64,000 bases of DNA from Reticulitermes speratus (GCA_021186555.1 JAJKFL010000007.1:30394177-30458176); one strand, 5' to 3'. Shown: positions 51,476 to 63,409, counted from the stretch's first letter. Notes: generated from the letters alone by a model not told the origin. Numbers and translations: made by a program.

Positions 51476-51860
51476 TGTGGACATATGGATAGCGTTCATG
51501 TAACCTCTGCAGCTGCACAGTGTCGTTTAATAAAGTATGAAGAAGCCTGGAAACTAGACGTCGCACAGAGTAGTATTATTCATGTAAACTGTTTAGTTGG
51601 TGCAGCGTCATTAAATAACGTAAGAATTTTGTTAGGAACAAGATGCTGAATGTGTAGTATTGTAGAATGAGTTGCAGCATTGGTTAGCAGTGTTGTTTAA
51701 CAGCCACATGGACTAAACTGGAAGCGAGGCGGAGTTGTGATAAGCGTTCACTAAATGGCAACATTCGTTTAAACTTAATATTATTCATTCCTTACATTTT
51801 AACTTTATACTTAAAGTCGGACACATGTACAGTATAGTCACACTATTTGTGCACTTTCAC

Positions 51861-51908
51861 CGTTCTACATGTTTCGAACCCCTAACCCGGGCTCATCCTC
51901 AGGAACAC
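51861..51908 (-). ncRNA. Hammerhead-like ribozyme core, copy 9a
   Basis: Minus strand: helix I TGTTC/GAACG (5 bp with one G-U); CTGAGGA; extra T; helix II GAGCCC/GGGTTC; GAAAC; loop AT; triplet GTA (cut expected after 51866). Confidence 0.66.
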
Positions 51909-52190
51909 ATCATCTAAAATCGCACACTTGTTACATCAACTGGCACAATTATTTACATGAGTTCTTTACAATTGTTCAGATATAATAAATTTGGCACACT
52001 GAAAAATACTATTAAATTTTTAAATAGTTTGGTATAAATATAAGATTAATAAAAATATATAAGTTTTTCAAGTTTTTTAATTTTTTAATTTACATGTTCT
52101 CACCACCCAACAGTGTATCTGAACAATTGTAAAGAACTCGTGTAAATAATTGTGCCAGTTGATGTAACTAGTGTGCGATTTTTAGATGAT

Positions 52191-52239
52191 GTGTTCCTGA
52201 GGATGAACCCAGGTTAGGGGTTCGAAACATGTAGGACGG
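52191..52239 (+). ncRNA. Hammerhead-like ribozyme core, copy 9b
   Basis: Plus-strand mate. Helix I TGTTC/GGACG and helix II GAACCC/GGGTTC. Differences from 9a (A to G in helix I, G to A in helix II) keep pairing through G-U or A-U. Cut expected after 52233. Confidence 0.66.
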
Positions 52240-52550
52240 TGAAAGTGCACAAATAGTGTGATTATACTGTACATGTGTCCGACTTTAAATATATTCGTTT
52301 AAACGTTACAGTTAAATCGTCGTTTATTAACGAACAAACTGCACAGGGATGCAGAGCACAGTGACTGTTGGGCGGTTCTTGCCCCAAGGCCCGTTCGCAC
52401 AAAGCCTGTAAGTTCGCGTACCGTTTCATTATGCAGAGTACAAAGGCGCAGCCCTTGTCTTATTGTTCGTTGAGTGACAGACCGTGAGGAAGCAGCACAG
52501 AACAATAAATATTTAAAAAGAAAAATCGCGAAAGAGAAAATCAAAAGACT

Positions 52551-52571
52551 GGGGGGGGGGGGGGGGGGGGG
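52551..52571. repeat. G21 homopolymer
   Basis: Twenty-one consecutive G; the length is likely uncertain in the assembly. Confidence 0.9.
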
Positions 52572-52714
52572 TGCGGTATCGTCCCAAACAATCCAAACTA
52601 ACTCGACCGAGACAAAATGCCGGCTGGACAAGTGTATTATTTGTAACTTTCTTTTAAATTGCTCACTTAACAAACAGGTAATCGACTTTTACATTTGATA
52701 ATTTAAATATCCCA

Positions 52715-53915
52715 CTTTGCTGCCAGCACTCTGCTGGCTTACTGACACTGTGCCCTGCACCCTGCTGGCTTACTGACACTCGTGCCCTGCACCCTGCTGG
52801 CTTACTGACACTGTGCCCTGCACCCTGCTGGCTTACTGACACTGCCCTGCACCCTGCTGGCTTACTGACCCTCACCTGCTGGCTTACTGACACGCCTGAC
52901 CTGCTGGCTTACTGACACTGTGCCCTGCACCCTGCTGGCTTACTGACACTGTCCCTGCACCTGCTGGCTACTGACACTGTGCCTGCACGCTGCTGGCTCA
53001 CTGACACTGTGCCCTGCACGCTGCTGGCCTACACTGACTGCACCTTGGCTATGCTGGCCCTGCACGCTGCTGGCTTACTGACACTGTGCCCTGCACGCTG
53101 CTGGCTTACTGACACTGCCCTGCACGCTGCTGGCTTACTGACACTGTGCCCTGCACGCTGCTGGCTTACTGACACTGTGCCCTGCACGCTGCTGGCTTAC
53201 TGACACTGTGCCCTGCACGCTGCTGGCTTACTGACACTGTGCCCTGCACGCTGCTGGCTTACTGACACACTGTGCCCTGCACGCTGCTGGCTTACTGACA
53301 CTGTGCCCTGCACGCTGCTGGCTTACTGACACTGTGCCCTGCACGCTGCTGGCTTACTGACACTGTGCCCTGCACGCTGCTGGCTTACTGACACTGTGCC
53401 CTGCACGCTGCTGGCTTACTGACACTGTGCCCTGCACCTGCTGGCTTACTGACACTGTGCCTGCACGCTGCTGGCTTACTGACACTGTGACCTGCACGCT
53501 GCTGGCTTACTGACACTGTGCCCTGCACGCTGCTGGCTTCTGACACTGTGCCTGCACCTGTGCTACTGACACTGTGCCTGCACGCTGCTGGCTTACTGAC
53601 ACTGTGCCCTGCACGCTGCTGGCTTACTGACTGTGCCCTGCACGCTGCTGGCTTACTGACACTGTGCCCTGCACGCTGCTGGCTTACTGACACTGTGCCC
53701 TGCATCCTGCTGGCTTACTGACACTGTGCCCTGCACCTGCTGGCTTACTGACACTGTGCCTGCACCTGCTGGCTTACTGACACTGTGCCCTGCACCTGCT
53801 GGCTTACTGACACTGTGCCCTGCACGCTGCTGGCTTACTGACACTGTGCCCTGCAAGCTGCTGGCTTACTGACACTGTGCCCTGCACGCTGCTGGCTTAC
53901 TGACACTGTGCCTTG
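52715..53915. repeat. 31-bp minisatellite, about 38 copies
   Basis: Unit CTGCTGGCTTACTGACACTG followed by TGCCCTGCACG. Early copies have CACC in place of CACG; many copies differ by single-base deletions. Repetitive frames on both strands are artefacts. Confidence 0.96.
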
Positions 53916-54027
53916 TGCAGTTGATATCCAGCCCCCGTTACTGCAGAACTCTCTGCATTCACCCAGCTACTTTACTCCATCCTAAACGAGTTCAATTTCG
54001 ATTCCCAGAAGGGCAAGACACTTTCCT

Positions 54028-54262
54028 GTGCGTCATTACAGGCTTCCGTTGCAACGTAGATGAGATTTGCGCTGGTCCGGGACATTACCCAGCGTAGAGT
54101 GGTAATTCTGCACCGACGTTTCGGGACAATCGGCCCCATCTTCAAGGGCCAAGAAATTCTTGGATTTCTTGACCCTCGAAGATGGGACTATAATGTCTCG
54201 AAACGTCGGTACAGAATTATCACACTACGCTGCGTAATATCCCAGAAGAGCGCAGATCTCAA
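54028..54262. mobile_element. Family E palindromic element
   Basis: Left arm CAGGCTTCCGTTGCAACG to CCGACGTTTCGGGAC; right arm CTCGAAACGTCGG to AATATCCCAGAAGAGCGC. Confidence 0.87.
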
Positions 54263-54267
54263 GACGT

Positions 54268-54470
54268 TTTTCTCTTCTCCAAAACGTCCAGACAGGCTCT
54301 GGGTACAATCTAGCCTCCTATTCAATGGGTACCGGGGTTCTTTCCTCGAAGATAAAGCGGCCGGGGCGTGAAGTTGGCCGCTCATCTCAATCAAGGACCG
54401 AGGTTAAGAAAGAGTGGAGATATCCTCCCATATGCCTTCATGGCGTGGACAGGGACAACTTCAGCTTTAT
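54268..54470 (+). mobile_element. SINE B, head missing
   Basis: AAACGTCCAGACAGGCTCTG, CAATGGGTACCGGGG, AAAGCGGCCGGGGCGTG, ending GGACAGGGACAACTTCAGC. It abuts family E directly. Confidence 0.85.
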
Positions 54471-55284
54471 ATAACTTCACCGCTATCTCTCCATCACAGT
54501 CTTTCTCTAGTAAAATTATTAATTTAATTTAATTTATTAATAAAAATTAAAATACTCTGCCTTCTGCGCCTTAGTCCTTTAAATGGTACATTTCTGTCAC
54601 GTTCTGCAGCATAAGTGTTAACAAGCAGTGACCGTGTGGTTGCCGAATGTTCTAAATGCTGGTTAAACAGTACGAATCATTCATCATGACGCCTAATTGT
54701 GATATTGTTTACAGTGTTGTTACGTATTTCTTAGCTTTAGAAGCACGGTGGTAACTATGCATGCCACCTCTTCTTGTATTGAACTTACTTAAATATTACG
54801 ACAGAACATGGAAGTACCGAAGATTCGACAGGATAAGTTGTAACGCATTTTACGGCGGTATAAACCGTTAGCATGGCATGCTGAATGGTAACGCGAGTTC
54901 TGCACAACAGATGTCACCAGCTGACGCATAATGCCACTGATCTCCCTTGCGCTAAGAGCTTCATTTGGTGTGTGCTCTACCTGTACCTCTCTGCAGCTAT
55001 GTTGTCTAAACCTTTGTAGTGGTTCCTCGCTGTTTCCTTGTTTGTTGTTTCAGCAGCTTTGCCATTTGTTTGATATAGACAATAGACAATGGTATGTACA
55101 CGATTTTTCTATAGCTCGTTTGGTTTCTTTTGTTTCTTACTGCTTGCATGTACAATTAGTCACGTCTTTCTGTGTAGGGAAGGCCTACGTTTCTTTTTTT
55201 ACCGTGAATTAAACATGTCTACCGCCGTCTGGGAGTCGCTGTCTGCAGACAGTGAACGTTCTTATACGTTGGACGTAAGCTTCT
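54471..55284. other. Unassigned DNA
   Basis: No feature recognised. Confidence 0.55.
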
Positions 55285-55385
55285 GCTGTTCTGGGATGTG
55301 ATGTCGTGTGGTTGGATAAGTAGTTGCCGACGTTTCGGTGGATCGTATGTCTTAGTAGTCGAGCAGTCTAGCCTTGGAACTGCTT
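55285..55385. repeat. Family E-related fragment
   Basis: TTCTGGGATGTGATGTCG and GTTGCCGACGTTTCGG, as at 39410. Confidence 0.6.
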
Positions 55386-57342
55386 GACCGTGAGGGCAAA
55401 TTCTTAGGTTCTTGACAGTACTTTGTGCGAATTATTAAGACAGTAAGTTTGCGACGCCATGTCTTCTCAGTGACGCTGTGGTCGTCTGCAGTAAACGGCG
55501 ATTAAGGTCTTCAAGTACCTCTTCAGTTAGAAATGACTTGTGTCTGGTCCCCCCCCCCCCATTTTTGTCGCGACGACTGCCTGTTTGACAAAAACGGATT
55601 ACCAGTCGCAAAATTGCTTACTTATTTATTGGTACTGGTAAATCTGGACATTTATAACTAAATTCTGTTTGGGCTTTCACATATGATTTTGAACAATGTG
55701 TCCCACTGTCAACACATGTTCACAAAAGGAATATGTAATGACTACTCTGTCACGAACTAACCGCTATAAACATATTTGTGTCAGCGTAATTTAAAAAAAA
55801 AATACATTGTGTATTTGGGAGGATGCGGTGTTGCCATGTATTTGATATGGTAATTATTGCGTAGGATTACCAAACGAAAGAAACTTAGATATTACGCGCT
55901 GGGTTGCCTCTCAGTGTCATTTATAATACGAACAGTGCCAACAGAATGCAGAATATAAACTTTACACCTGGTATAGTGTCGTGAAACCCGTCGCTATTCG
56001 TCATTATTCACCTCAACTCGTCGTTTGTTGATATTCATGCATATTCTACACAAACGCTGCCTGAAACAACATCGTTAAATATACAAAAGGGAATTAATCC
56101 TAGTTTGTTTTTGCATAAATTGCAGATTAAGTGCGTCGAAACTGCGGTAGCTGCTCTAAATTGCAATATAGAGGTCACGGGTTCGAGTCTGTGGGATGTG
56201 GAAAAACGTGGCTGATAGTTATCGTGGCTTTCTTAAGGAATGCTAGTTAAATTCTGGAATATTAAATTCAAACCGTTCATTAGAAATTCTCAAGCCTTTC
56301 ATATTCATCCGTTTGCTTATTTATTCATTCACGTATTTCATTATTTATTTTTATCCCTTTCCATCGTTTTCATCTAATTTTCTTTCCTTTATTATTTCCG
56401 CTCCGTTTGTTATTTTATTTCATTTATTTACTTCTGTCTGTCTTCTTAGTTCGTAGCACAGCAAATAACCTCAGTGTTCTAACAGCGCAGTTGAAATACA
56501 CCAACTGAACTACTGACATTCCCTTAACCTGTGACGCTGTATAAAACAGCACTGACGTAAACCCAAGCACGACTGTGCCGGTATTAACTTGCACGCCCAC
56601 CAGGCTGCAGTAGCCACTGCGCCTCCTGCTCGCGCATTCAAGTATCGGTCTTGTGCGTGTCGCGACCTGGTGGTCATTTTTGTAAATTTAAAACCAGTGT
56701 CCGGAGCGGAACTAGAACTTATCGTAACGTCACTAAACGACACTGACAGGGTGTTACTGCGATGTGACCTCTCTTTGCACATATTATAATCAAGTAGAAC
56801 GCACAGTATTCTCAGAACTGGTCTCGTTAATGTTGGGTTACAATACATTAAAATAATTTTAGTTATTTTAATTATAAAACTAAACAAATTTGTTGCCGCT
56901 GTGTGTGTGTGTGTTCCCACTTAAATTCTAATAATGTGACGAGTTTTCACCAGACTTGGTTTAGACAGTAAATAATTTGTAGCATAGATACTAAGAACCT
57001 ACGAACCGTTAGACCAGAAACAGTCGATAGGTGTGTTGTGCCGTTTGTCTTACAGGACGAGACGCAGTCTGGAGTGGATTTCCACGACTGTGCAGGGCGG
57101 TCTTGGGTACTTCCCCCGCATACCTGTCGGGTGATATGGATCGTTAGATGACAAGACTTTGCTCAATTGTCGATTTTGTTCCTACAATTCTTGCGTTCAA
57201 TTAACATTCCACACTGCACCTCCGTCCTCCTAACCGCCTGCCTCTCATTTATTACACAGTGTTATCGAACATAAAGACAAGAGGGAGCAAGAGAGTCTGC
57301 AGTTGCAGGCAGTTAATGACATTTTATAGTAAAATGATATTT
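55386..57342. other. Mostly unassigned DNA
   Basis: C-run at 55551-55560. A tRNA-like TCACGGGTTCGAGTC at 56174 may be a SINE head. A possible exon at 57057-57147 is discussed under findings. Confidence 0.45.
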
Positions 57343-57612
57343 TGAGCGGTTATAGTGAGTACACTAAGCGCTGGACGGTCCGGGGTTAGAATCCAGGCAG
57401 GGACAAAAAATTTTTCTTCTACAAATCGTCCAGACCGACCTGGGGCCTACACAGCCCTCTCTTTAATTCGTACCGGGTTCATTTCCGGGGTAAAGCGGCC
57501 GGGGCGTGATGTTGACCACTCCATTTGGCGCCGAGATTCAGAATGAGTGGAGCTATATTTCTACTCCCCTATACGCCTTTATGGCGTGGGCAGGGACTAC
57601 TGTCTTTTACGG
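57343..57612 (+). mobile_element. SINE B
   Basis: CTGGACGGTCCGGGGTTAG (box B area), GTCCAGACCGACCTGGGGCC, AAAGCGGCCGGGGCGTG, and end TATGGCGTGGGCAGGGAC. Confidence 0.87.
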
Positions 57613-57653
57613 TTGTTATTTAGCGTCAGCTGAGTTGTGAGGGTACTTACCGT

Positions 57654-57735
57654 TTATGGGTTATTTTGTTTAAAGTCGCATTAATTGCACTAGTTATTTT
57701 GTTTAAAGTCGCATTACTTGCACTAGTTATTTTCT
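57654..57735. repeat. 37-bp direct duplication
   Basis: GTTATTTTGTTTAAAGTCGC followed by ATTAATTGCACTA, repeated once with a single change. Confidence 0.9.
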
Positions 57736-57949
57736 CCTACCTACTAAACTCAGGAACTATATTTAAACGCAACTCTATTTTGGCAATGCGATTTCTTCCA
57801 CGTTAGAAGTAAGTGTTATGCAGCTGTCACGTGGTACTCTTGCTGAATGACGTCAAGTGCTCAGTTCTGTCGGATTCTGATTGCAGCAGCCTAATTGCAC
57901 TCACGATTATTTTCTGGTTTGGCCCGTCGTATAGCCGAACTTACGCAAG

Positions 57950-58213
57950 AAGGTAAGGTCGTTTCATACCCGCCATGAAAACTATACGGGAGTCCTTCTT
58001 AACCTCGGAACCAAATGGAGGTGAATGATCAGCCTCATCTTCCGGCCGCTTTGACCCAGGGAAGAGCCTCCGGTATCCATTCGATAGAAGGCTGGTTGAG
58101 CCCCAGAATCGGTCTGGACGTTTTGGAGAAGAAAGAAATCTTCTGTCGCTGTCGGGATTCGAACCCCGGATCATCCGATCCGTAGCTAAGTCGGAAATTG
58201 GATCTTTCGGCCC
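57950..58213 (-). mobile_element. SINE B (minus)
   Basis: Reversed tail GAAGGTAAGGTCGTTTC, body CCGGCCGCTTTGACCC and GTCTGGACGTTTTGGAG, reversed box B CGGGATTCGAACCCCGG. Confidence 0.9.
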
Positions 58214-58685
58214 TCACGTTAATGGGTGGAGCGAAACGTACTGGGTTGGGTCCGAAAGGAGGGACTGTTTTCCAATACCAACAGTCATTTGACTGAATAA
58301 ACGGATTAGCCTTTATTTCCCTATGCTTATCGCCCTAAAATTGTTAAGGGTCGGGGCGGTAAGGCTCTTGAGAAGCAAGTTATCACGTGGGGCCTGCATG
58401 TTCCCAGACAGGCGGTCTAGAATTTTAAATGAACTCAACTGCTTTCAGAAATGCCGAGCCGAAACCAATATCTGGTTCCCACTGCACAATCGGAAGTTCT
58501 TAATAATGCATGCGCACAGACAGACAAATTATTTTGCAGGCAGGAAACTCGGTTGTTCCCTCTGTTCATCAGACATAATCGTTACGTGCTTAGACCTCTC
58601 CGAAATGTCGATCGGCCTGTAAATATAAATAGCATATGTGGTTCCTTTCTACCAAAATATTCACAAAATCACTGATTCTAAACAC
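58214..58685. other. Unassigned DNA
   Basis: No feature recognised. Confidence 0.5.
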
Positions 58686-58687
58686 CT

Positions 58688-58730
58688 AGTGGTAGATGGG
58701 AGGATAATATTAAAATGGATCTTTAAGTGA
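58688..58730 (+). pseudogene. Short non-LTR ORF2 relic
   Basis: Reads RWEDNIKMDL before a stop, the same block as at 13545. Only about 40 bp is recognisable. Confidence 0.6.
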
Positions 58731-58969
58731 TAGCATCGGGGGGGGATGGGACTGATTAATGTGCGGAAGGTGGCTGGTGTGTGAAGTATGACTTCGTGTC
58801 CATTAAAGCGAGGGTTTGTGTCGATGTGGAAATAGTTTCTAGAAAGATCTGTCCATGTAGAGTAATAAGTTTGTGATCAAACGTTATGGACTATGTATAG
58901 AAGGGTTACATGACCGATTTAGTGGAAATAGACAAAGTTAGGGGAATTCGATTTACAAAGTTGTAAGAT

Positions 58970-59560
58970 CTCTCGAAACGCTATGGTACCAGGGATCAGT
59001 GCTATGTGGGGGGGTACACAGGGATTCAGTGCATTGTGGCAGGTCAAGGGATATATAGGACGGTACACGGGATCAGTGCTATGTGCGGACAAGGGGGATA
59101 GTGATATGTGAGGGTAACGGATCAGTGCATATTGACAGGTTACACAGGGTCAGTGCATGTGCAGGGTAACGGGACAGTGATATATGGAGGGTACAGGATA
59201 GTGCATATGTAGGGTAAACAGGGTCAGTGCATAGGCATGGGTACACAGGGATCGTGTATGTGGAGGTACCAGGGACAGTTGAATGTTGGATGGGCACAGG
59301 GATCATCTAGGGAGGTACAAGGGGATCAGTGCATATGTGCAGGTACACAGGGATCAGTGCTATGTGGCAGGGTAAGGGATCTGCATTGTGCGGAAACGGG
59401 ATCATGATATGGGCAGGTACACAGGGGGATCAGTGCATATGTGGCAGGGGTACAGGGGACATGCTATGTGCAGGTAAGGGATGTGCATGAGGTACAAGGG
59501 GGTCGGCTATGTGGCAGGGTACACAGGAGATCAGTGCAGTGTGGCAGCTGATTTGAGCTG
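58970..59560. repeat. About 30-bp degenerate minisatellite
   Basis: Consensus GGGTACACAGGGATCAGTGC followed by ATATGTGGCA. Copies are riddled with one- to three-base deletions, more than in the neighbouring array. Confidence 0.9.
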
Positions 59561-59990
59561 GTGTAACTGGGTGTGAGGTGCTGCAATCGAACTAGACTAG
59601 TTGGCCCTGGTTTCTGGAAATTAATATTTGAAGAAAGTGTTCATTTAGGCAAGTGTGCTCACAGTGGTTATCCAGGTTGCCTTAATAATTGAAGTGAGAA
59701 GGCTACGAGATTTACTGCTGTTAAATCGGGGTTCAGTTCCCAGTAAGTGCACACATTTTTCTCTTCTTCAAGTTTCCACGCCTACTCAGTTTCTTCCGAC
59801 TGTACCAGCTGCTCTTTCAACGGCGATAACGGTTATCGTACATGCAGTCGATTAAATTGCTTCGAAAACGTTTAGTCAAGAAGCACAACCAAACTACTCC
59901 CCAGTCTTTCGGTGTAGCAGTATTAAATTTCGAAATAGTTCGATGTACAGAATAAATCCCTAAATCGTGAAATAATTCTTTCGAGTGTAG
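59561..59990. other. Unassigned; possible tRNA-like head
   Basis: CGGGGTTCAGTTCCC at 59729 is box B-like, with no family match. Confidence 0.4.
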
Positions 59991-59995
59991 GACGG

Positions 59996-60310
59996 TAGCA
60001 AATTACCCTGCAATGTTTTGATGTGCATCAAGTATCAAATTACCCTGAAATATTTCGGTGTAGACGGTAATCAATACCCTGAAAAGTTTCAGTGTAGACA
60101 GGATTAAAGTACCCTGATAATTTTCGGTGTAGACAGTATGAAATTACCCTGAAAATTTCGGTGTAGGCAGTATTAAATTACCCTGAAATATTTCAGTGTA
60201 GGCAGTATTAAATTACCTGAAATATTTCGGTGTAGGCAGTATTAAATTACCCTAATATTTCGGTAGAGACACTGATGAAATTACCCTGAAATCTTTCGTT
60301 GTAGCTACAC
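59996..60310. repeat. 35-bp minisatellite, about nine copies
   Basis: Unit ACCCTGAAATATTTCGGTGT followed by AGGCAGTATTAAATT. Central copies are near identical, edge copies worn. Confidence 0.94.
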
Positions 60311-61839
60311 TATCAGATTTCACGAAAATCCCTTTCATAATTTCGGAGATACATTTGAACAGGCTAAGACCCACTATGCATTAATTTCATACACATTTCA
60401 TGCACGGACCCATTCATATTTCATACAGGCCTATATTTATATACATTAAATGTAAATAGGTAAAGTACAAATGTAAACTGTTGGTACGAGATGAACGCAG
60501 CCAATATTTTGATTGGTAGCTCGCAGACAAAGCTCAGTATCGTAGTCTTGTCTTGAAGAAGGTGAAACACGGAAATTCTTGTCTTCGCATTGCCTTGCAT
60601 GTCCAAGACTCAAACCCCCCAAGAATCCCGTCACTACTGCTATTAATCCGATCTAGCGGCTTGGATCTCACACATTAATAACAGTTGGCAGCACTGATAC
60701 TTCTCTAAGACGCACAAATGCTGAGACTATTGCCATATGGCAGTCACGTGACGATGCTTACATCTCTCGACGGTTCGCAAGAAGGACTCTGAACCCAGTA
60801 CATGACAAACCATGTTTTTGCAAATACCTTCTCATTTTGTCACTTAACATGGTTTGTAATTTGCTTTAGGGCACATTCGGTTCTGTTGGGCGTTAGTTAA
60901 AGGTAGCACACAAATGTCGTTAAACTCAAGCCTATGTACTCGAGTAAGGAAATACTTTCTGTCTGTCCGTCTGTTGTAAACAGTCAAGATGGATACCGGT
61001 ACGCTCAGTAAACCGTGTGCACCTGGAGTATGAGGAAACTGCTTAGCCTTGAAAGCCTAGCGGTAAGTATACTTACCGCCACGTTTAAGGTAAAAATTTG
61101 CATTTTTGTCCACATAGGGTACCTACGTGTGCCGTATCAGTTCACACAACAAGCAGTCATCTTAGGCGCGTTCGCAAAATTGCGAAAAGGGACTATAGCT
61201 TTGTCACGTCTGTATGTCTGTCTGTGTCTGTCTGTCCGCAAGGAACAATTCGGCTACCACTGGGCGGATATTCTGAAATTTGATATCTGAGTATTTTTCC
61301 AAAAATCTGTCCAGAAATTCAGGTTTACGATTTAAAATGTGACAAGAATAACGGTACTTTACATGAAGACGTTTGTACATTTATGATATATGTCGCCGAA
61401 TCCTAGAATGAAAATGTTTGAACAAACGTTGTAAGAAAATCAAAACCACATTTTATATTCAGTAACATTTTTCCGAAAATCGGCCGTTTATGAGATAATG
61501 TGGAAAAATATCTAGAGCCGGATAGGCACAGATGACAATATAATACGGCGCATGCGCATTTCATGTCTGGATAACTAAGGCTACAGACACACACTGAGTA
61601 TGTAATACGTATTGCTTTTCCACGGCAACAACGGTTACGCGAACGCGCCTCAATGTTGCGTTATATGTACATTGCCTGTCTTGTTTCGTATACAGCGTTT
61701 AGTGACTGGGCTTTCTAATGGAAAGAGTGTTCTCTGCCAGGCACGAACTGAATAATTCTGTATGATGTGGATTAATTTGGACTTAAAATCGTTATTAATT
61801 ATTTTCTGAAAACTGTGATGAGTCTGAACTGTAGGGACT
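60311..61839. other. Mostly unassigned DNA
   Basis: Contains a perfect 20-bp palindrome at 61060-61079 and a (GTCT)n stretch at about 61207-61235. No gene recognised. Confidence 0.5.
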
Positions 61840-62065
61840 TCCAGATACTTCTGATCTACTTTCCGAAGTGTCCACGTTTCAGCACCATACAAAGCTATGC
61901 TCCAAATGTAGCACTTTACTAGTTTCTTTCTTCAATTTAAGTCCAGTTTGCTGGTGAAAAGATTCTTCTTCTTGTTGAATGCTGCTTTTGCCATGGCAAT
62001 TCTGCATTTAATTTCACGTGTACATCTTGCATCATTTGTTATCATGCTATCAAACTGGCATTATC
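61840..62065 (-). pseudogene. Non-LTR reverse transcriptase relic
   Basis: The minus frame reads AAFNKKKNLFTSKLDLN, a stop, then KLVKCYIWSIALYGAETWTL and RKVDQKYLE. This is the strongly conserved SxxLYGAETWTLxxxxxxxLE region just downstream of the polymerase domain in insect non-LTR retrotransposons. An internal TGA, and loss of similarity below about 61840, mark it as dead. An upstream TNDARCTREIKCRIAMAK stretch continues the frame to about 62050. Confidence 0.85.
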
Positions 62066-62889
62066 AGCTATAATATCGCAGTTTTATTCAATTGCCAAAT
62101 TCAGTTTATGTCCATTACCAAGTTCTCCCCTTCTTTTCCCTTTGTAGCACCTCACAGTTTTTGTCAATTGCATTCCAGTTTCTGTTTATACTAGCCAGTC
62201 TGTACTTAGGAATTATATATATGATTAATGCAATCTAAACAAATGTAGTTATTTGTTATTATGCATATCACCATCATTATCGTCAATATAGTCATCCAGT
62301 CGAGGAATTCAAACAACTCATTAACAGATGTACGATATTTTTATCGCAACATCTGTCCTGTTCCGTTTCCTGCCGCCAGAGGAGTGGCAGCACTGTACTG
62401 GCCACGCATACTGGCCATCGGATTGTCTGGAAATGAAATCGGGTCGCCGTATGCGAGCAACTGATAACGCACACTATTTATAATCTAATAAAACCGAACA
62501 GAAAATGTAAATTGCAATGTAATCCTCTGTAATGAGCTCGACACTACAACCAATTTATTTTCTGGTTTATCTGGATTGTTTACACATTCGTCTGTAATGC
62601 AGGGGGGGGAAGGGAAAAAGTGTCGCAATGGTTTCTGTGCTTCGTAAGGTTAGGAAGGATTTTTTCACACTTTCAGGCACGCGTGACCACTGACGTCACA
62701 CGGAACGTGTGTACGAAGAAGATTGTGAATTGTGTTGGGAGCCAAATAATACACTTGGATGTTTTCAGGGCAGACGCATTCATTGTAGGGCCTTAGACTT
62801 TGTAGGAGGAGGCAGGACGTTATTTTTTTGTAAAGTTCATAATTTGTACCACTTCTAACATAAAGTGAATCAGACCTATACTGGAGTAT
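62066..62889. other. Unassigned DNA
   Basis: Probably includes further worn parts of the retroelement to about 62180. Nothing else recognised. Confidence 0.5.
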
Positions 62890-63185
62890 ACGCGGGATAG
62901 CTCAGCATGGTACAGTGATTAGACTAAGGACTAGACTCCTGATAAAGCATGTTTCGATTTACCGCAGGGATAGGAGGTTTTCATCTCTTCAAAGTGTCCT
63001 GATGGCTCGGGGCAACCTAGCTTTATTCAGCGGGTACATGGGGCTCTTTTCCCGAGGGCCAAGTGGCTGAAGAGTGAAGCTGACCACTTACCTTAATCTT
63101 GTGCTGAGGTTACGATTGAGTGGAGCTATACCTCTATTTCCATATACGTCTTCATGACGTGCACAGGTACAACTTTACCTTACCT
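62890..63185 (+). mobile_element. SINE B, diverged
   Basis: GCGGGATAGCTCAGCATGG head, body CGAGGGCCAAGTGGCTG, GCTGAGGTTACGATTGAGTG, tail ACAACTTTACCTTACC. Confidence 0.85.
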
Positions 63186-63405
63186 GTACTGCAGTCTGGA
63201 ACTTACTTTTCGGTACTCGTTGGGTCTTGAATTTATGTATGTTTGAGACTTGTGTATTTGTTTAGGAATTTGCGAAGAAAAGTGGAAAATAACAATGTGT
63301 TTGGGCGTGACCAGTAACTACGAATCATGCCAGATGTGTATGATCGTATGCTATAATTTATAAACTTTTAACTCTTGCTTTGCTGTAAATTTTGGATGTG
63401 GCTTT
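63186..63405. other. Unassigned DNA
   Basis: No feature recognised. Confidence 0.5.
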
Positions 63406-63409
63406 TTAC

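Larger units (their letters stand above)
51783..52290. mobile_element. Fold-back element with about 200-bp arms and paired hammerhead cores
   Basis: Arms 51810-51985 and about 52108-52288 are inverse copies (TAAAGTCGGACACATGTACA against TGTACATGTGTCCGACTTTA; GAACAATTGTAAAGAAC near the centre). Spacer about 120 bp, AT-rich. Confidence 0.92.

Noticed and set aside
52663..53856. Repetitive peptides (SVSKPAACRAQ-like, LLTLCPARCW-like) on both strands
   Set aside because: Translation of the 31-bp minisatellite; frames break at every indel.
62691..62698. TGACGTCA CRE-like site (also 19309-19316)
   Set aside because: Short motif expected by chance; no promoter or gene next to it.
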